Below, piece after piece: positions 56,090-64,000 of a DNA stretch of 64,000 bases. The stretch comes from Pseudomonas viridiflava. GTDB taxonomy: Bacteria; Pseudomonadota; Gammaproteobacteria; Pseudomonadales; Pseudomonadaceae. Each line of letters begins with the position of its first letter. Within the stretch, counting starts at the first letter, position 1. The position numbers and the translations under genes were made by a program. Under the pieces are notes generated by a model, which worked only from the letters and a program-made list of their open reading frames with translations, was not told the origin of the DNA and did no database searches. The stretch covers positions 1-64,000 of the forward strand of contig NZ_UUIS01000060.1 of assembly GCF_900589395.1 (NCBI RefSeq), in the 5' to 3' direction.

Positions 56090-56905
56090 ATGTCTGTGTT
56101 CAACGACTTGCCGCTGGTCATCGAGCCCCGCGACCTGCTGGCACGCCTGGCAGCGCCGCAGCTGATTGTTGTCGACCTGACCAGCCAGGCCCGCTATGAC
56201 GCCGGCCACATTCCCGGCGCCCGCTTCATAGAGCCCAAGCGCACCCAGCTGGGGCTGCCTTCGGCGCCGGGCCTGGTCCCGGCCCTGAGCGACCTGCAAC
56301 GGCTGTTCGGCGAACTGGGCCATAACCCCGATGCGGTCTATGTGGTCTACGACGACGAAGGCGGCGGCTGGTCCGGGCGCTTCATCTGGTTGCTGGATGT
56401 GATCGGCCACACGCACTACCACTACCTCAATGGCGGTGTGCTGGCGTGGACCGCCGAGGGCCTGCCCTTGTCCACCGACGTACCGGCACCGGGCACCGCT
56501 GCGGTCACCCTGGAACTGCACGAGCAGCCCACCGCGACGCGTGAGTACCTGCAGAGCCGCCTGGGCGCCGAAGATCTCGCGATCTGGGACGCCCGTGCCC
56601 CGGAAGAGTTTTCCGGCGTAAAAATCCTCTCGGCCAAAGGCGGGCATATTCCTGGCGCCGTGAATTTCGAGTGGACGCGTGGCATGGACCCCTCACGCCA
56701 GTTGCGCATTCGCCAGGACCTCGCCCAAACCCTGGAGGCCTTGGGCATTACCCCTGACAAGGAAGTGATCACCCATTGCCAGAGCCATCGCCGCTCGGGC
56801 TTTACCTACCTGGCCGCCAAGGCGCTGGGCTATCCACGGGTCAAGGCCTATGCCGGTTCCTGGAGCGAATGGGGCAATCACCCCGACACGCCGGTCGAAC
56901 AATGA
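56090..56905 (+). CDS. rhdA: Thiosulfate sulfurtransferase (rhodanese)
   Basis: This 271-residue protein has two rhodanese domains (about 10-135 inactive, 150-270 active). The active-site Cys lies in VITHCQSHRRSGFTY, close to the HCQTHHRSG loop known from Azotobacter RhdA. It transfers sulfane sulfur, in vitro from thiosulfate to cyanide; the cell role may be in sulfur trafficking. AGGGAGG lies upstream of ATG 56090. It is followed by psd 55 bases on. Confidence 0.93.
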   Translation: MSVFNDLPLVIEPRDLLARLAAPQLIVVDLTSQARYDAGHIPGARFIEPKRTQLGLPSAPGLVPALSDLQRLFGELGHNPDAVYVVYDDEGGGWSGRFIWLLDVIGHTHYHYLNGGVLAWTAEGLPLSTDVPAPGTAAVTLELHEQPTATREYLQSRLGAEDLAIWDARAPEEFSGVKILSAKGGHIPGAVNFEWTRGMDPSRQLRIRQDLAQTLEALGITPDKEVITHCQSHRRSGFTYLAAKALGYPRVKAYAGSWSEWGNHPDTPVEQ

Positions 56906-56960
56906 CTCTGCAGCCTGCCGCCTGATCAGGCAGGTCCCCAATCACTACTTAGGAAGATTC

Positions 56961-57824
56961 ATGAAAGAGCGCCTGTTTATTCTCAGTCAGTACCTGTTGC
57001 CCCATCACGTGCTGTCGCGCCTGGCCGGCTGTGTCGCCGAATGCCGGGTGCGCTGGTTCAAGAACGCGTTCACCGCGTGGTTTGCGCGCCGCTACCAGAT
57101 CGACATGTCCCAGGCTCAGGTCGAAGACCTGACTGCCTACGAACACTTCAACGCCTTTTTCACCCGCTCGCTAAAGCCCGATGCTCGGCCGCTGGACGCC
57201 ACACCCGGCGCAATCCTGAGCCCGGCCGACGGCGCCATCAGCCAGTTGGGCCTGATCGAGCAAGGCCGTATTTTCCAGGCCAAGGGCCACAGCTACAGCG
57301 TGCTTGAACTGCTGGGCGGCGATCCGGCCGTGTCGGCGCCGTTCATGGGCGGCGAGTTCGCCACCGTGTACCTGTCGCCCAAGGACTACCACCGCGTGCA
57401 CATGCCGCTGGCCGGTACCCTGCGCGAAATGATCTATGTGCCGGGCCGCATCTTCTCGGTCAACCAGACCACGGCTGAAAACGTGCCAGAGTTGTTCGCA
57501 CGCAACGAGCGCGTGGTGTGCATCTTCGACACCGAGCGCGGCCCGATGGCCATGGTGCTGGTCGGCGCGATGATCGTGGCCTCGATCGAAACGGTCTGGG
57601 CCGGCCTGGTTACCCCTCCCAAACGCACTCTCAAGACCGTGCGCTACGACGAAGCCGCACGCGCACCGATCCACCTGGAAAAAGGCGCCGAGATGGGCCG
57701 CTTCAAGCTGGGCTCCACCGTTATCGTCCTGTTTGGCCCAGAGCAGGTGAAATGGGCCGAACACCTGGCCGCCGAATCCAAGGTCAACATGGGCCAGGCC
57801 CTGGCTCACGCCGCGCAGGCCTGA
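56961..57824 (+). CDS. psd: Phosphatidylserine decarboxylase proenzyme
   Basis: The 287-residue enzyme makes phosphatidylethanolamine from phosphatidylserine. It is self-cleaved at the Gly-Ser bond of the LGST motif (FKLGSTVIVLF, about residue 255), forming the pyruvoyl group on the small subunit. The stretch DYHRVHMPLAG is also conserved. AGGAAG lies six bases before ATG 56961. Confidence 0.96.
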   Translation: MKERLFILSQYLLPHHVLSRLAGCVAECRVRWFKNAFTAWFARRYQIDMSQAQVEDLTAYEHFNAFFTRSLKPDARPLDATPGAILSPADGAISQLGLIEQGRIFQAKGHSYSVLELLGGDPAVSAPFMGGEFATVYLSPKDYHRVHMPLAGTLREMIYVPGRIFSVNQTTAENVPELFARNERVVCIFDTERGPMAMVLVGAMIVASIETVWAGLVTPPKRTLKTVRYDEAARAPIHLEKGAEMGRFKLGSTVIVLFGPEQVKWAEHLAAESKVNMGQALAHAAQA

Positions 57825-57834
57825 GTCGCAAGGC

Positions 57835-57872
57835 CCGTGGCAGCCGGTGCGTTCGACACTCGGCTGCCACGG
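57835..57872 (+). terminator. Hairpin after psd
   Basis: CCGTGGCAGCCG (57835-57846) pairs perfectly with CGGCTGCCACGG (57861-57872), ten bases past the psd stop. No T run follows, so it may be Rho-aided or a stabiliser. Confidence 0.65.
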
Positions 57873-58092
57873 CCAGCGAGTCAGGGTCGCCTGGTTCGAC
57901 CGGCCTGGACGCAGTGGCTCAAAGCCATATTAAGCTGCGGGATCAGGTCGATGCTGTTACAGTCGGCCCATCGGTGTTGTAGGACACTTTGCATTTGAGC
58001 GGTACACGCAGCGGCCTGGTTTCAGGCTGTCGCCAGCGTGCCGATCAGTTGCCACCGTTCGGGCCAGTAAGACGTGGGAGTTTGCCTGTCGC

Positions 58093-59871
58093 ATGAGTAA
58101 ATTGAGCTTTCCTTTGTTGTTGCGTGTTCCAGCACCGACACAGTCGAGCCTGACCTTCTGTGAAGCCAACCCGCGCGATCTCAAGCGCTGGATTTCGACC
58201 CTTCCCAAGGCCAACCTGGGCGAAATGGCCCGGCAATTGTATCAAGGTCTTACAGAACTCAACGTGCTGGTCACCCCGGCTGAAAACCGCCTGCAACTGC
58301 TCGAGTGCCTGCGCGCAGAAGTGTATTTCGTCTGCAAGCACCTGGAGCGGCATTTTCTCAATCAGTCCATCGTGCTGGATGAACGTCCGCGCAAGGTCGC
58401 CAACCTGTGCCAGGCCCTGCAGAACCACCTGGCCACCGGCTACAAACTGGTCATCCACCAGGTCGCGCCCGACAATAGCCGCGAACAGGCCACCCTGCTC
58501 ACTACCGCACTGCAACGCGCCCTGCACGGCCTGAACGGCCCACTGGTGCGCGCCAGCCAGCTGTACTGCCCGGTGCAGGATGGCCTGTGGCTTGAACTGC
58601 ACCAGATCTACCAGATCGCCCGCCAGCAGCAGTTGCACACCGTGCAGGTCGCCGACCCTCAGGCGTTGCATGTGCGCAGCCTGAGCGTCGAACAGACCTA
58701 CATCATTGCGCTGATGATGGGCTGTGCGCGCTGCAACCAGATGCGCCAGCTCAGCATTGGCAAACTGGCCGAGGCGCTGGAAGCCTGGAGCAGTCAGGTC
58801 CGGCTTCAAGAGGCTTATGAAGAAGGCAGCCTGTTCGCCCTCGACCCAGGCGTCGACAAGCCGGCGCGCTACCGCAATCTGTATGGCGAAGAAATCCTCC
58901 CGCGCCTGCTGGGGATCAACCCCCTGCAACTGGTCAGCGCCATTTACCGCTATCTGGAACTGCCGATCGAGCAGCGCACGCAGGCCACCCTGAGCGTGCC
59001 CTCAGGCGTCAGCACTGACCTGTTGCAGCACCTGGCCGTGGCCTGGGGCGATGTGGCCGAACGGACCTTCCAGCGCACGCCGGGCCAGGGCACCCTCAAG
59101 CTGTGCCTGGGCATGAGCGCCCTGCACTATTACCTGGGCGGACGAAAGTCGTTCAGTGAACAACTGCAATTGCCCGCAGTGATCAAAGCGGCAGACTTCA
59201 GCCTCAAGCTGGTCAATGACAATGATGACCCCTGGTCCCAGGCATTCGACAGCCAGCGCGGCAATGCCTCATCGACCTTGCTGCCGCTCGAGGAAATCCA
59301 GTACCCGCAAGCCGACGGCGAAACCGATGGCTACAATGCCCAACAGGATTTTGCGACCTACGAACTCAACATCGTCAATCACAGCCCTGGCGGCTATTGC
59401 CTGGCCTGGCACAAGGAAGTCCCCAGCCAGTTGCAGGCCGGTGAAGTGATTGGGTTGCAGGATGAAAGCGGGCCGGGCTGGAGCATCGCCATCGTGCGCT
59501 GGATACGCCAGGTGCGCAGCGGTGGCACGCAGATGGGCATCGAACTGATCGCACCGTTTGCCCAGCCGTGCGGCATGCAACTGGTTGGCGAAGAGCTGAG
59601 CAGCCAGTACCTTCGCAGCCTGATGCTGCCCGAGGTGCGCCCGCTGGAAAAACCGCCCACCGTGCTGGCACCGCGGCTGCCTTTCAAGGAAGGCAGCAAG
59701 GTGCTGATAAACATCAACGGCGATGAAAAACGCGCTGCCCTCAAGACCCGTCATATCGCCAGTGCCAGCTACAACCAGTTCGAGTACCAGCTATTCGAGG
59801 CGCCGAAAGTCGCCGGCAACGAGAAGGGCCGTGCCGGCGAAGAGTTCGACTCGCTCTGGGGAACGCTCTGA
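58093..59871 (+). CDS. fimW: PilZ-like c-di-GMP-responsive protein, FimW homologue
   Basis: This 592-residue protein has a long helical N-terminal part (about 1-430) and a PilZ-like C-terminal domain (about 440-525). In the latter the NHSPGGY stretch fits the D/N-x-S-x-x-G motif, while a clear RxxxR is not seen. Its place after psd and before serB matches P. aeruginosa PA4958 (FimW), a c-di-GMP-binding protein for surface attachment and type IV pili. In P. aeruginosa fimX follows; here serB follows directly. Weak binding residues leave c-di-GMP affinity open. Confidence 0.8.
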   Translation: MSKLSFPLLLRVPAPTQSSLTFCEANPRDLKRWISTLPKANLGEMARQLYQGLTELNVLVTPAENRLQLLECLRAEVYFVCKHLERHFLNQSIVLDERPRKVANLCQALQNHLATGYKLVIHQVAPDNSREQATLLTTALQRALHGLNGPLVRASQLYCPVQDGLWLELHQIYQIARQQQLHTVQVADPQALHVRSLSVEQTYIIALMMGCARCNQMRQLSIGKLAEALEAWSSQVRLQEAYEEGSLFALDPGVDKPARYRNLYGEEILPRLLGINPLQLVSAIYRYLELPIEQRTQATLSVPSGVSTDLLQHLAVAWGDVAERTFQRTPGQGTLKLCLGMSALHYYLGGRKSFSEQLQLPAVIKAADFSLKLVNDNDDPWSQAFDSQRGNASSTLLPLEEIQYPQADGETDGYNAQQDFATYELNIVNHSPGGYCLAWHKEVPSQLQAGEVIGLQDESGPGWSIAIVRWIRQVRSGGTQMGIELIAPFAQPCGMQLVGEELSSQYLRSLMLPEVRPLEKPPTVLAPRLPFKEGSKVLININGDEKRAALKTRHIASASYNQFEYQLFEAPKVAGNEKGRAGEEFDSLWGTL

Positions 59872-59901
59872 CCGCGGCCGCCAGCCTTTGAAGCCTGCCG
59901 C

Positions 59902-61116
59902 TTAATGACGACCTTCGCGGTCGCGAAAGCCCAGCAGGTATAGCACGCCATCCAGGCCCAGGGTCGAGATCGCCTGCCTGGCTGACTGCTTGACCAGCGG
60001 CTTGGCACGGAAAGCCACGCCCAGGCCGGCAATGGCCAGCATCGGCAGGTCATTGGCACCGTCGCCCACGGCAATGGTCTGTTCCAGGCTCAAGCCTTCC
60101 TTGTGCGCCAGCTCACGCAGCAGGTCGGCCTTGCGCTGGGCATCGACGATCGGCTCTACGGCGACACCGGTGACCCGGCCGTCGACCACTTCCAGCTCAT
60201 TGGCAAACACATAGTCGATGCCCAGCTTTTGCTGCAGCTGCTTGGCAAAGTAGGTAAAGCCGCCCGACAGGATCGCCGTCTTGTACCCCAGGCGCTTGAG
60301 TTCGGCGAACAGGTTTTCAGCCCCCTCGGTCAGGCGCAGCGACGCGCCGATTTCGTCCAGCACACCGATGTCCAGCCCTTTAAGCAGCGCCAGGCGCTCC
60401 TTGAAGCTGGCACGGAAATCCAGCTCGCCGGCCATGGCGCGCTCGGTGATGGCCGAGACCTGCTCACCCACGCCGGCCGCCTTGGCCAGCTCATCGATGA
60501 CCTCGGCCTCGATCAGGGTCGAGTCCATGTCGAACACGGCCAGGCGCCGGTTGCGGCGGAACAGCGAGTCCTGCTGGAACGCGATGTCGACATTCAACTC
60601 TTGCGCGACGCTGAGAAATTCGGCCTGCAGCGCCTTGAGATCACCGGCTTCACCACGCACCGAAAATTCGATGCAGCCCTTGCTTTTGTCGGCCGGCGTA
60701 TCAAGTGGCGTGCGCCCGGACAGCCGATCAATCTGGTCGATATTCAAGCCATGACGGGCAATGATCGAACTGACGCACTGCAACTGCTCGGCCGTGACCT
60801 TGCGGGTCAGCAGGGTGACGATATGCCGGGCCTTGCCCTGGCCATCGACCCAATGCTGGTAATCCTGCTCGGAAACAGGGGTAAAACGCACTTGTTGGTC
60901 GAGCTTGTAGGCGGTGAACAAAACCTCTTTGAGCACCGAGGAACCCTGCACCGTATCCGGAATCTCAACCAGGATGCCAAACGACAGCGTGTCGTGAATC
61001 ACTGCCTGACCAATATCGAGAATGTTCACGCCACCCTGGGCGAGAGCGCCGGTGATGGCTGCGGTGAGACCGGGACGATCCTCACCAGTGATGTTAATCA
61101 GGACGATTTCGCGCAA
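59902..61116 (-). CDS. serB: Phosphoserine phosphatase SerB
   Basis: This 404-residue enzyme removes phosphate from phosphoserine, the last step of serine synthesis. Two ACT domains (about 1-170) precede the HAD phosphatase with DMDSTLIEAE (motif I, nucleophile Asp near 196), SGGFT (motif II) and GDGANDLPM (motif III). The start is TTG 61116 with a GGGGGTG-like site upstream; no ATG lies near and the conserved N-terminus begins here. It converges on the fimW gene. Confidence 0.95.
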   Translation of the reverse strand: MREIVLINITGEDRPGLTAAITGALAQGGVNILDIGQAVIHDTLSFGILVEIPDTVQGSSVLKEVLFTAYKLDQQVRFTPVSEQDYQHWVDGQGKARHIVTLLTRKVTAEQLQCVSSIIARHGLNIDQIDRLSGRTPLDTPADKSKGCIEFSVRGEAGDLKALQAEFLSVAQELNVDIAFQQDSLFRRNRRLAVFDMDSTLIEAEVIDELAKAAGVGEQVSAITERAMAGELDFRASFKERLALLKGLDIGVLDEIGASLRLTEGAENLFAELKRLGYKTAILSGGFTYFAKQLQQKLGIDYVFANELEVVDGRVTGVAVEPIVDAQRKADLLRELAHKEGLSLEQTIAVGDGANDLPMLAIAGLGVAFRAKPLVKQSARQAISTLGLDGVLYLLGFRDREGRH

Positions 61117-61186
61117 GGCGCACCCCCGCTATGGAAAAAAACCGCATTCTACCTGCTTTCAAGGCCTATCGGGCACAGCCAGCGCT

Positions 61187-61214
61187 TTGCCGTCTCTGGG
61201 TCGATCGTTATACT
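61187..61214 (+). promoter_or_regulatory. Sigma70 promoter of the gene at 61247
   Basis: TTGCCG (61187-61192) and TATACT (61209-61214) are 16 bases apart. Transcription would start near 61221, about 26 bases before the start codon. The promoter lies in the 130-base divergent gap next to serB. Confidence 0.65.
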
Positions 61215-61246
61215 GCGCGGCAACTTCTTCGAAAGAGCCGTGCTCT

Positions 61247-62776
61247 GTGAACCGGCCCACGCCCGTCAAATCCGATAACTTCTTCCTGCTGATCTTTCGT
61301 GCCCTGCGTCATCGCCGTGTACCGATTGCGCTGCGTATCGCCAGCCATAACGTGATTCTGGTGGCGCTGGCGCTGGTGATCTATGCCGGGGTCATGGGCT
61401 TGCAGTTCAAGCAGGCCATGCACGAGCAGGCCGATGCCCTCGGCCAGGCCCTGACCACTCAGACCGCGACCTCGGCCACCGAACTGCTGGTGGCCAACGA
61501 CATTCTCAGCCTCAATGTGCTGCTGGGTAACCTGGTCAAGAATCCGCTGGTGGCGCATGCGGCGATCTACAGTGTCGACAATCGCATCCTGGCCGAGGCC
61601 GGGCAGCGCCCCAGAAGCGGGCTGCTGGGTGAAAGCCAGGGCCTGTACGAAATCAAGATCACGTTCCAGGACGTGATGGCCGGCCACTTGCGCATCAGCC
61701 TGGACATGTCGCAATTCCAGCAGCCGCTGACCATCAGCCTGCAAAGCATGGGCATCCTGGCCGGGATCCTGCTGGCGCTGGCGCTGGCCCTCAGCCTGCG
61801 CCTGGGGCGGCACATCTCGACGCCGCTCATGCAGTTGCGCCTGTGGCTGCGTCACATCGACCCCTACACCCCGGGCACCGAGCGCCAGGATGAAGTGGGC
61901 GACCTGGCCCGTCAGCTGCGCGCTTCGTTCGCGCCGCCGATCCCGGAGCCGGAGCCAGAGCCTGAGTTCGACCCTGAGCTGGACGAAGACTTGGATGACC
62001 CATCGTTTTCGGCCCACGACCAGCCAATCATCGAGAAACCGGCCAGGCCACGCCCACACCAGGTGGCGGCACCCGTGCCGGTGTCGCGCCGCCTGGTGGC
62101 CGAGGAAGACCTGGACGACGACGACGCCTTCGCCGACCTGCGCGAGCACGCCGCACCTGCGGTACGCCCGACAGCCATGCCGGTCCCGGTCGCGCCGGTC
62201 TATAGCGAGCCCCAGCATACGGCGATCCTGGCTGCCCAGCTGGGCGCGCAGGACCAGTTGCGCCGCCTGCCACGTGCACGCCTGACCGATTTGCAGCAGC
62301 GCTACCGCGAATGCCTGGACCAGGCCGCCTCGCTGTACGACGGCGAAGTGCACACCCTCAACGACGGCAGCACCCTGTTGCTGTTCCACAGCCAGGTCAG
62401 TGGCGAGGACTACCTCACCAACGCCATCTGCTGCGGCGAACTGCTGCGCGCCCTGAGCCACGCCTTGCAGGTCGAAGTCGCTGACAGCGGCATCACCCTG
62501 CAACTGCAACTGGGCCTGACCCTGGATGACAGCCGCAAAGGCCTGAGCCAGATCGACCTGTTGCTGACCAAGAAGGCGCAGGATGCCCTGGCTTTGTCGC
62601 AACACAGCCGCAACCTGCTGTTGGTGGAACGCTCGATCAACGACGACGAACTGATCCGCCAGCGTGCGCGCATCCGCCCCATCGCCAGCCCCGAAGGCGC
62701 CTGCTGCGTGGAGCGCCTGATGGAGCCCTACCCGTCGATGCTCGAACGCCAACTGGCACGCATGCACGACCTGTAA
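61247..62776 (+). CDS. Membrane protein with HAMP region and degenerate class III cyclase-like domain
   Basis: The 509-residue protein starts at GTG 61247. It has a membrane segment at about 33-51, a periplasmic region (52-163), a second membrane segment (about 165-185), a HAMP-like region (186-230, ending RQDEVGDLARQL), an acidic Pro/Glu/Asp-rich linker (230-320), and a C-terminal domain (about 324-480). The last part follows the layout of class III nucleotide cyclases (TAILAAQLGAQDQL, LYDGEVHTLNDGSTLLLF, LQLQLGLTLDD). The first metal-binding Asp is replaced (AQL where ADL is usual), so it is probably not active. The gene is known as a hypothetical next to serB in P. aeruginosa (PA4961 type). 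Confidence 0.75.
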   Translation: MNRPTPVKSDNFFLLIFRALRHRRVPIALRIASHNVILVALALVIYAGVMGLQFKQAMHEQADALGQALTTQTATSATELLVANDILSLNVLLGNLVKNPLVAHAAIYSVDNRILAEAGQRPRSGLLGESQGLYEIKITFQDVMAGHLRISLDMSQFQQPLTISLQSMGILAGILLALALALSLRLGRHISTPLMQLRLWLRHIDPYTPGTERQDEVGDLARQLRASFAPPIPEPEPEPEFDPELDEDLDDPSFSAHDQPIIEKPARPRPHQVAAPVPVSRRLVAEEDLDDDDAFADLREHAAPAVRPTAMPVPVAPVYSEPQHTAILAAQLGAQDQLRRLPRARLTDLQQRYRECLDQAASLYDGEVHTLNDGSTLLLFHSQVSGEDYLTNAICCGELLRALSHALQVEVADSGITLQLQLGLTLDDSRKGLSQIDLLLTKKAQDALALSQHSRNLLLVERSINDDELIRQRARIRPIASPEGACCVERLMEPYPSMLERQLARMHDL

Positions 62777-62791
62777 AACACCACTGGCCGT

Positions 62792-62861
62792 GGTAGGAGC
62801 GCGCCCCTGCCAAGCCGGCGGTGGTTGAGGAAAGCGCGCAGCCCCGGACGGGCCTGCGCGC
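62792..62861. repeat. REP-like sequence and hairpin between convergent genes
   Basis: GGTAGGAGCGCGCCCCTGCC (62792-62811) is REP-like. GCGCGCAG (62834-62841) with CTGCGCGC (62854-62861) makes a stem that can serve as terminator for either gene. Confidence 0.6.
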
Positions 62862-62871
62862 AGAGGCGCGA

Positions 62872-63573
62872 TCAGAAGCGGAACACTTCCAGATCGGTAC
62901 GGATGGGTGCGGCCATGGGGATTTTCGGCTTGTCGGCCTGAGGCTTGGCACGCACGATGGGCGCGGACTTTTTCGGCTCTTCGACCTGCCAGGAGACCGG
63001 TTTGATCGCCGTGCTGATCTGGTCGGCCAGGCGCTGTAACAGCAGGCCCTGGGCCTTGACCTGAGCGGCCGTAGTGCCGTTGTGGACTTCTTGCAGATGC
63101 ACCAGGCGGCTGTCGCGAACCCTGCCCTTGCGGTCCAGAAGACGCCATTGCGCATCAAGGATGGCCGGCTGCTTGCTGCCGGAGTCCAGGCGGGTGATCG
63201 ACAGGATCACCTGGACATCGGGCACGAAATTGGCACCGTGTGCCGGGGCCAGGACCACGCGCTGGCTGTCGAGCTTCCAGGCCACCTGGCGCAATAACAA
63301 CTGGTCAATGTCGGAAGACAGGTTACCGGCCCAGCGACCGTCGCGGGCGGCAGTCAGGGTGCCGTCGGGCTGGCGTTGCAGAAGGGTTTCGCGTTGCAGG
63401 TAGTCAGCGACTGAAACCGGCCCCAGCAGCACGGCCAGTCCGGCACCCTGCCTGGGCTGGCCGGGTTCGCCGCTGTCAAGCTGATACAACGCGGCCGGGG
63501 GGTTCACGCTGCAACCGGCCAGGCCAAGTACACCGGTCATCAGCAAAATCATGGGAAGGCGTAGGAAATTCAT
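62872..63573 (-). CDS. PqiC-like / ABC-type transport auxiliary lipoprotein
   Basis: This 233-residue lipoprotein has a signal peptide with lipobox LAGC (Cys21) and the family pattern ALYQLDS, LLGPVSVADYLQRETLLQR, RWAGNLSSDIDQLLLRQV. It belongs to the PqiC/ABC transport auxiliary group that sits on the periplasmic face of the outer membrane and partners MCE-type lipid transport systems. No MCE or PqiA genes are in this window, so its partner is elsewhere. It follows parC on the same strand by 181 bases. Confidence 0.85.
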   Translation of the reverse strand: MNFLRLPMILLMTGVLGLAGCSVNPPAALYQLDSGEPGQPRQGAGLAVLLGPVSVADYLQRETLLQRQPDGTLTAARDGRWAGNLSSDIDQLLLRQVAWKLDSQRVVLAPAHGANFVPDVQVILSITRLDSGSKQPAILDAQWRLLDRKGRVRDSRLVHLQEVHNGTTAAQVKAQGLLLQRLADQISTAIKPVSWQVEEPKKSAPIVRAKPQADKPKIPMAAPIRTDLEVFRF

Positions 63574-63754
63574 CGTCCCGTCCAGGAACCTGTGAGCGGC
63601 AGGTTACGAATTGAAAGCTCGTCAGCGTCATACAGGCATTGAGCCACGCCTGCTTAAAGACCCCATATCATCCGTGAATATCGGCCATGACTCCAGCGAT
63701 TCTGCGGCGATCTTCGGGGCAAAACGAAGACCGCTGGCAGTAAATGGGGGTTTT

Positions 63755-64000
63755 TCAGCCGTTTTCCACCCATAACGCGTCAACGCGCTGAAAACCTCGG
63801 GGCAGCTTGTTGCCCCGCCGCCCACGCTCGCCCTTGTAGTGCTCCAGGTCATCGGCCTTGAGTGACAGGGTGCGCTTGCCGGCCTGCAACACCAGGGTCG
63901 CGCCTTGCGGGATGACCGCCAGATCGCTCACATACTCTTCACGGCTGGCCACCCGGTCGCCCGGCACGCCAATGATCTTGTTGCCCTTGCCCTTGCCCAG
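63755..64000 (-). CDS. parC: DNA topoisomerase IV subunit A, C-terminal end (partial)
   Basis: The minus-strand frame runs off the window end. It reads LGKGKGNKIIGVPG and on to SLKADDLEHYKGERGRRGNKLPRGFQRVD, the end of the ParC C-terminal beta-pinwheel. About 81 residues are present. Identity rests on this tail and on the pseudomonad order serB-...-parC. Confidence 0.85.
   Translation of the reverse strand: MGKGKGNKIIGVPGDRVASREEYVSDLAVIPQGATLVLQAGKRTLSLKADDLEHYKGERGRRGNKLPRGFQRVDALWVENG

Overview
The window looks like chromosomal DNA of a Pseudomonas, most probably of the P. putida group. The grounds are gene order (liv operon / pncB-nadE-azu / rpsF-rpsR-rplI-dnaB / rnr-rlmB / purA-hisZ-hflCK-hflX-hfq-miaA-mutL-amiB-tsaE-nnrD / queG / orn-rsgA / motAB / rhdA-psd / serB / parC), the high GC content, protein sequences that read like pseudomonad orthologues, and REP-type palindromes. 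This assignment is from memory of the families, not from a search.

Layout. 1-481: three tandem 132-bp units built from inverted REP-like elements. 482-1246: a short-chain dehydrogenase. 1247-1979: a gene-free stretch with a cluster of DnaA-box-like 9-mers. 1980-7149: livKHMGF, a branched-chain amino acid ABC importer, preceded by a full-consensus sigma54 promoter and an NtrC-like enhancer site. 7680-11157: an accessory block with two diverged paralogous lipoproteins of unknown function flanking an ABM-like small protein and a GlxA-type regulator. 11519-14170: NAD synthesis (pncB, nadE) and azurin. 14264-21077: a three-gene transglutaminase / permuted ATP-grasp / alpha-E operon of unknown product. 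21285-22955: a decaying type VI secretion cassette with an hcp gene broken by a nonsense codon, a divergent frameshifted partner and a small membrane protein.

23012-32810 is mostly core translation and replication (ygiQ, dnaB, rplI, a DUF2232-like protein, rpsR, rpsF, rlmB, rnr). Two tRNA-Leu(CAG) genes follow, then a chemoreceptor gene, purA, hisZ and the long hfq-centred cluster (tsaE-amiB-mutL-miaA-hfq-hflX-hflK-hflC), all on the minus strand. 47071-64000 holds nnrD, queG, a TRIC-type channel, orn, rsgA, motAB (with a FliA promoter), an HDOD protein, rhdA, psd, a FimW-like PilZ protein, serB, a membrane protein with a degenerate cyclase-like domain, a PqiC-like lipoprotein and the 3' end of parC.

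The most noteworthy items are the broken hcp cassette, the lipoprotein pair, the alpha-E/ATP-grasp operon, the degenerate cyclase-like protein next to serB, the DnaA-box cluster, and the sigma54 and sigma28 promoters that can be read directly. I found no CRISPR array, insertion sequence or prophage.
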